From assembly GCA_009930125.1 (NCBI GenBank), contig RZYZ01000094.1:1-7851 (forward strand): DNA of 7,851 nt. The letters are read 5' to 3'. The translations under genes were made by a program, and so were the position numbers. Origin of the DNA: Clostridia bacterium. Lineage in GTDB: Bacteria > Bacillota > Clostridia > Clostridiales > Clostridiaceae. Below the pieces are notes generated by a model, which saw only the letters and a list, made by a program, of their open reading frames with translations, made no database searches and was not told the origin of the DNA. Shown here one piece after another: positions 6,266-7,851 of this stretch. Position 1 is the first letter of the stretch, and the number at the start of each line of letters is the position of its first letter.

Positions 6266-7851
6266 TTGAGTCAGAATAAAGTGAAGAGAACGTATCTGGG
6301 CCTCTATGTCCTGGCGTTCATAGGGGTGACCGTTATTTTTCTCATGGTCGGGTTTACCATGGTCAACGTACTTGGCGACTATGTTCAGACTGAAATGATG
6401 AGAAGTGCCACTTATACTGCCAGAAGTTATTCTCATACCATGGAGAAGAACATGGAGGCCTATGATACGGTGACGGAACTCATCGAGGAGAAAATCGAAA
6501 CCGCAGCCGATACACTGACAAGCTTTATGGGTACTCAGAGTCTGAATCTTACAGAATGGGCGGAAAGACTTAATGTGGATAGCATCGATGTGTATGATAA
6601 GGATGGGGTGGTCATCCGTTCCTCCATCCCCGGAAACATCGGATGGTCTGTACACGAAGGACATCCTGTCCATGAATTCTATATGAGTACGCTCCAGCGC
6701 TCCATGGGTCCCATTAGAGTGAACACCATTTCCGGACGGGAGTTCAAATACGGTTACTACAGGCTGGAAAGCGGAGGATTTCTCCAGATTGGCGTTTCCG
6801 CAGACCATATCCGTTCTTTTGCCGATGATTTCGATATGATCACAAGCTTCAATGAGATGAGAAACGGAAATGAGAAGCTTCACCTGACCTTCCTCAGCCT
6901 GGAGGGAGAAGTTCTGGCCAGTACGCAGGCAGGGCGAAGCGGTGAAATCCTCTCAGACGAATCCATTCTGGAAATGCTGAAGAAGGAGGAGGAGACCGGC
7001 TTCTATACTGAGATCGGAGAGGAGAACGTCTACCAGGTCTATGTCCCTGTATACAGCGAGGGCATTCGAAGGGGCACCCTGGCGGTGGCGGAAAGCACTG
7101 CGGAAAAGGATCTGCTGCTTCAAAGACTCCTTCTGGTGAGCAGCTTTATACTATTAGCTATATACGACGCATTTCTTTTCCTTTTCGTCAGTTCCTACAA
7201 TCGGTTCAAGCGTCTCATGAATCTGGCTTATTTCGATCAGGACAGTGGTCTGCCCAATAGGGAACACCTCAGATCCTATCTGGAGGATGAGCGCTTTACG
7301 GACGGTACAAAGAAGGCGCTGATGCTGGTTCGTCTGTTTCCTCATCTGTCCATGAAAATGGAGATGCCCTCGGAAATGGGAATCAGTTTCATGCAGGAGG
7401 TGGAGACCAGACTGGAAGAGCTCACCTCCTATCCGGTACATTTCTTCTATCTTTCAGAGAATCAGTTCGTGCTGATCACGGAGGAGTACAGAAACAAGCT
7501 GGATCTCATTGCACTGATTGATCAGGTGACGATACTTGCGAAGCAGAAATTCGGCAGTACAGCGACCACGGAGTATATGAACATCACCTTCGGCATCACG
7601 GAGATGGATGAAAACAGAAAATCCATGAAGCAGCTCATCAAGGAAGCGAAGGTTTCTCTTTCCAGCATCAGTGATGTGGATGGGGTGAACTATGCGTTTT
7701 TCTCCTACCATACAGGACGGAAACTGCAGATGGAGGACATGATCGCAGGGGAGCTGGGTGAAATCATCCGGGATGTGAACAGAGGAGGCGTGCACCTACT
7801 CTATCAGCCCATCATCTCCATGAAAGACGGCACTGTATCCTCCTTTGAGGC
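6266..7851 (+). CDS. Membrane double-Cache-like / degenerate GGDEF / EAL protein, 3' end outside the window; paralogue of gene 2
   Basis: The frame is open from TTG 6266 to the window edge: 528 full codons plus two bases. Seen: a membrane helix at about 10-33, an outside double-Cache-like region to about 287, a second helix at about 288-309, a degenerate GGDEF domain from about 320 to 490, and the start of an EAL domain (HLLYQPIISM, then SSFEA at the edge). The GGDEF motif reads SENQF (397-401) and the metal-site Asp pair is absent (VRLFPHL), so cyclase activity is unlikely. The layout and many segments match gene 2: YSH near the sensor start, LNVDSIDVYD against MNVDEISVYE, GW-x(4)-GH in the sensor, and NLAYFDQDSGLPN against ELAYTDEITKLPN. 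The EAL Glu is residue 528 here and 537 in gene 2. The likely job is c-di-GMP breakdown gated by an external signal, but most catalytic EAL residues are outside the window, so activity cannot be judged. Confidence 0.92.
   Translation, partial: MSQNKVKRTYLGLYVLAFIGVTVIFLMVGFTMVNVLGDYVQTEMMRSATYTARSYSHTMEKNMEAYDTVTELIEEKIETAADTLTSFMGTQSLNLTEWAERLNVDSIDVYDKDGVVIRSSIPGNIGWSVHEGHPVHEFYMSTLQRSMGPIRVNTISGREFKYGYYRLESGGFLQIGVSADHIRSFADDFDMITSFNEMRNGNEKLHLTFLSLEGEVLASTQAGRSGEILSDESILEMLKKEEETGFYTEIGEENVYQVYVPVYSEGIRRGTLAVAESTAEKDLLLQRLLLVSSFILLAIYDAFLFLFVSSYNRFKRLMNLAYFDQDSGLPNREHLRSYLEDERFTDGTKKALMLVRLFPHLSMKMEMPSEMGISFMQEVETRLEELTSYPVHFFYLSENQFVLITEEYRNKLDLIALIDQVTILAKQKFGSTATTEYMNITFGITEMDENRKSMKQLIKEAKVSLSSISDVDGVNYAFFSYHTGRKLQMEDMIAGELGEIIRDVNRGGVHLLYQPIISMKDGTVSSFE

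Noticed and set aside
6164..6883. 239-codon open frame on the minus strand
   Set aside because: It lies mostly over the Cache region of gene 4, has no recognisable domain, and looks like a codon-bias shadow of the + strand gene.

Overview
The window is a run of signalling genes, all on the + strand and all devoted to the bacterial second messenger cyclic di-GMP (c-di-GMP). It probably comes from a Bacillota (Firmicutes) bacterium, perhaps a Clostridia-like anaerobe. The grounds are strong GGAGG-type ribosome binding sites, frequent TTG starts, roughly balanced base composition, and PAS/GAF/GGDEF/HD-GYP architectures of a style common in that group. I cannot name a genus from sequence alone.

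Layout. (1) 24-1223: a membrane-bound diguanylate cyclase with an outside sensor domain and a canonical GGDEF site. (2) 1244-3508: a membrane-bound double-Cache-like protein with a degenerate GGDEF domain and a complete EAL phosphodiesterase domain, starting 20 bases after gene 1. (3) 3576-6003: a membrane-anchored PAS-GAF-PAS-GGDEF-HD-GYP protein. It is split by an apparent two-base deletion near 4680, inside the second PAS domain, so it reads as two overlapping frames (3576-4706 and 4642-6003). (4) 6004-6265: a 262-base, AT-richer non-coding stretch with two hairpins and a 12-base palindrome. (5) 6266-7851: a second double-Cache-like / degenerate GGDEF / EAL protein, paralogous to gene 2 and cut by the window edge within its EAL motif.

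How the genes could work together. Gene 1 should make c-di-GMP in response to an external signal. Gene 2 should break it down to pGpG. Gene 3, if intact, would combine synthesis (GGDEF) with breakdown (HD-GYP) under cytoplasmic PAS/GAF control. Gene 4 is probably another EAL phosphodiesterase with its own external sensor. Genes 1, 2 and 3 are close enough to be one operon. The longer, structured gap before gene 4 suggests separate or extra control there. No transfer RNA, ribosomal RNA, CRISPR array, insertion sequence or phage gene is visible. The most notable points are the dense clustering of opposing c-di-GMP enzymes, the frameshift in gene 3, the tandem paralogues 2 and 4 with independently eroded GGDEF motifs, a metal-ligand substitution in the HD-GYP domain, and the alternative hairpins in the leader of gene 4.
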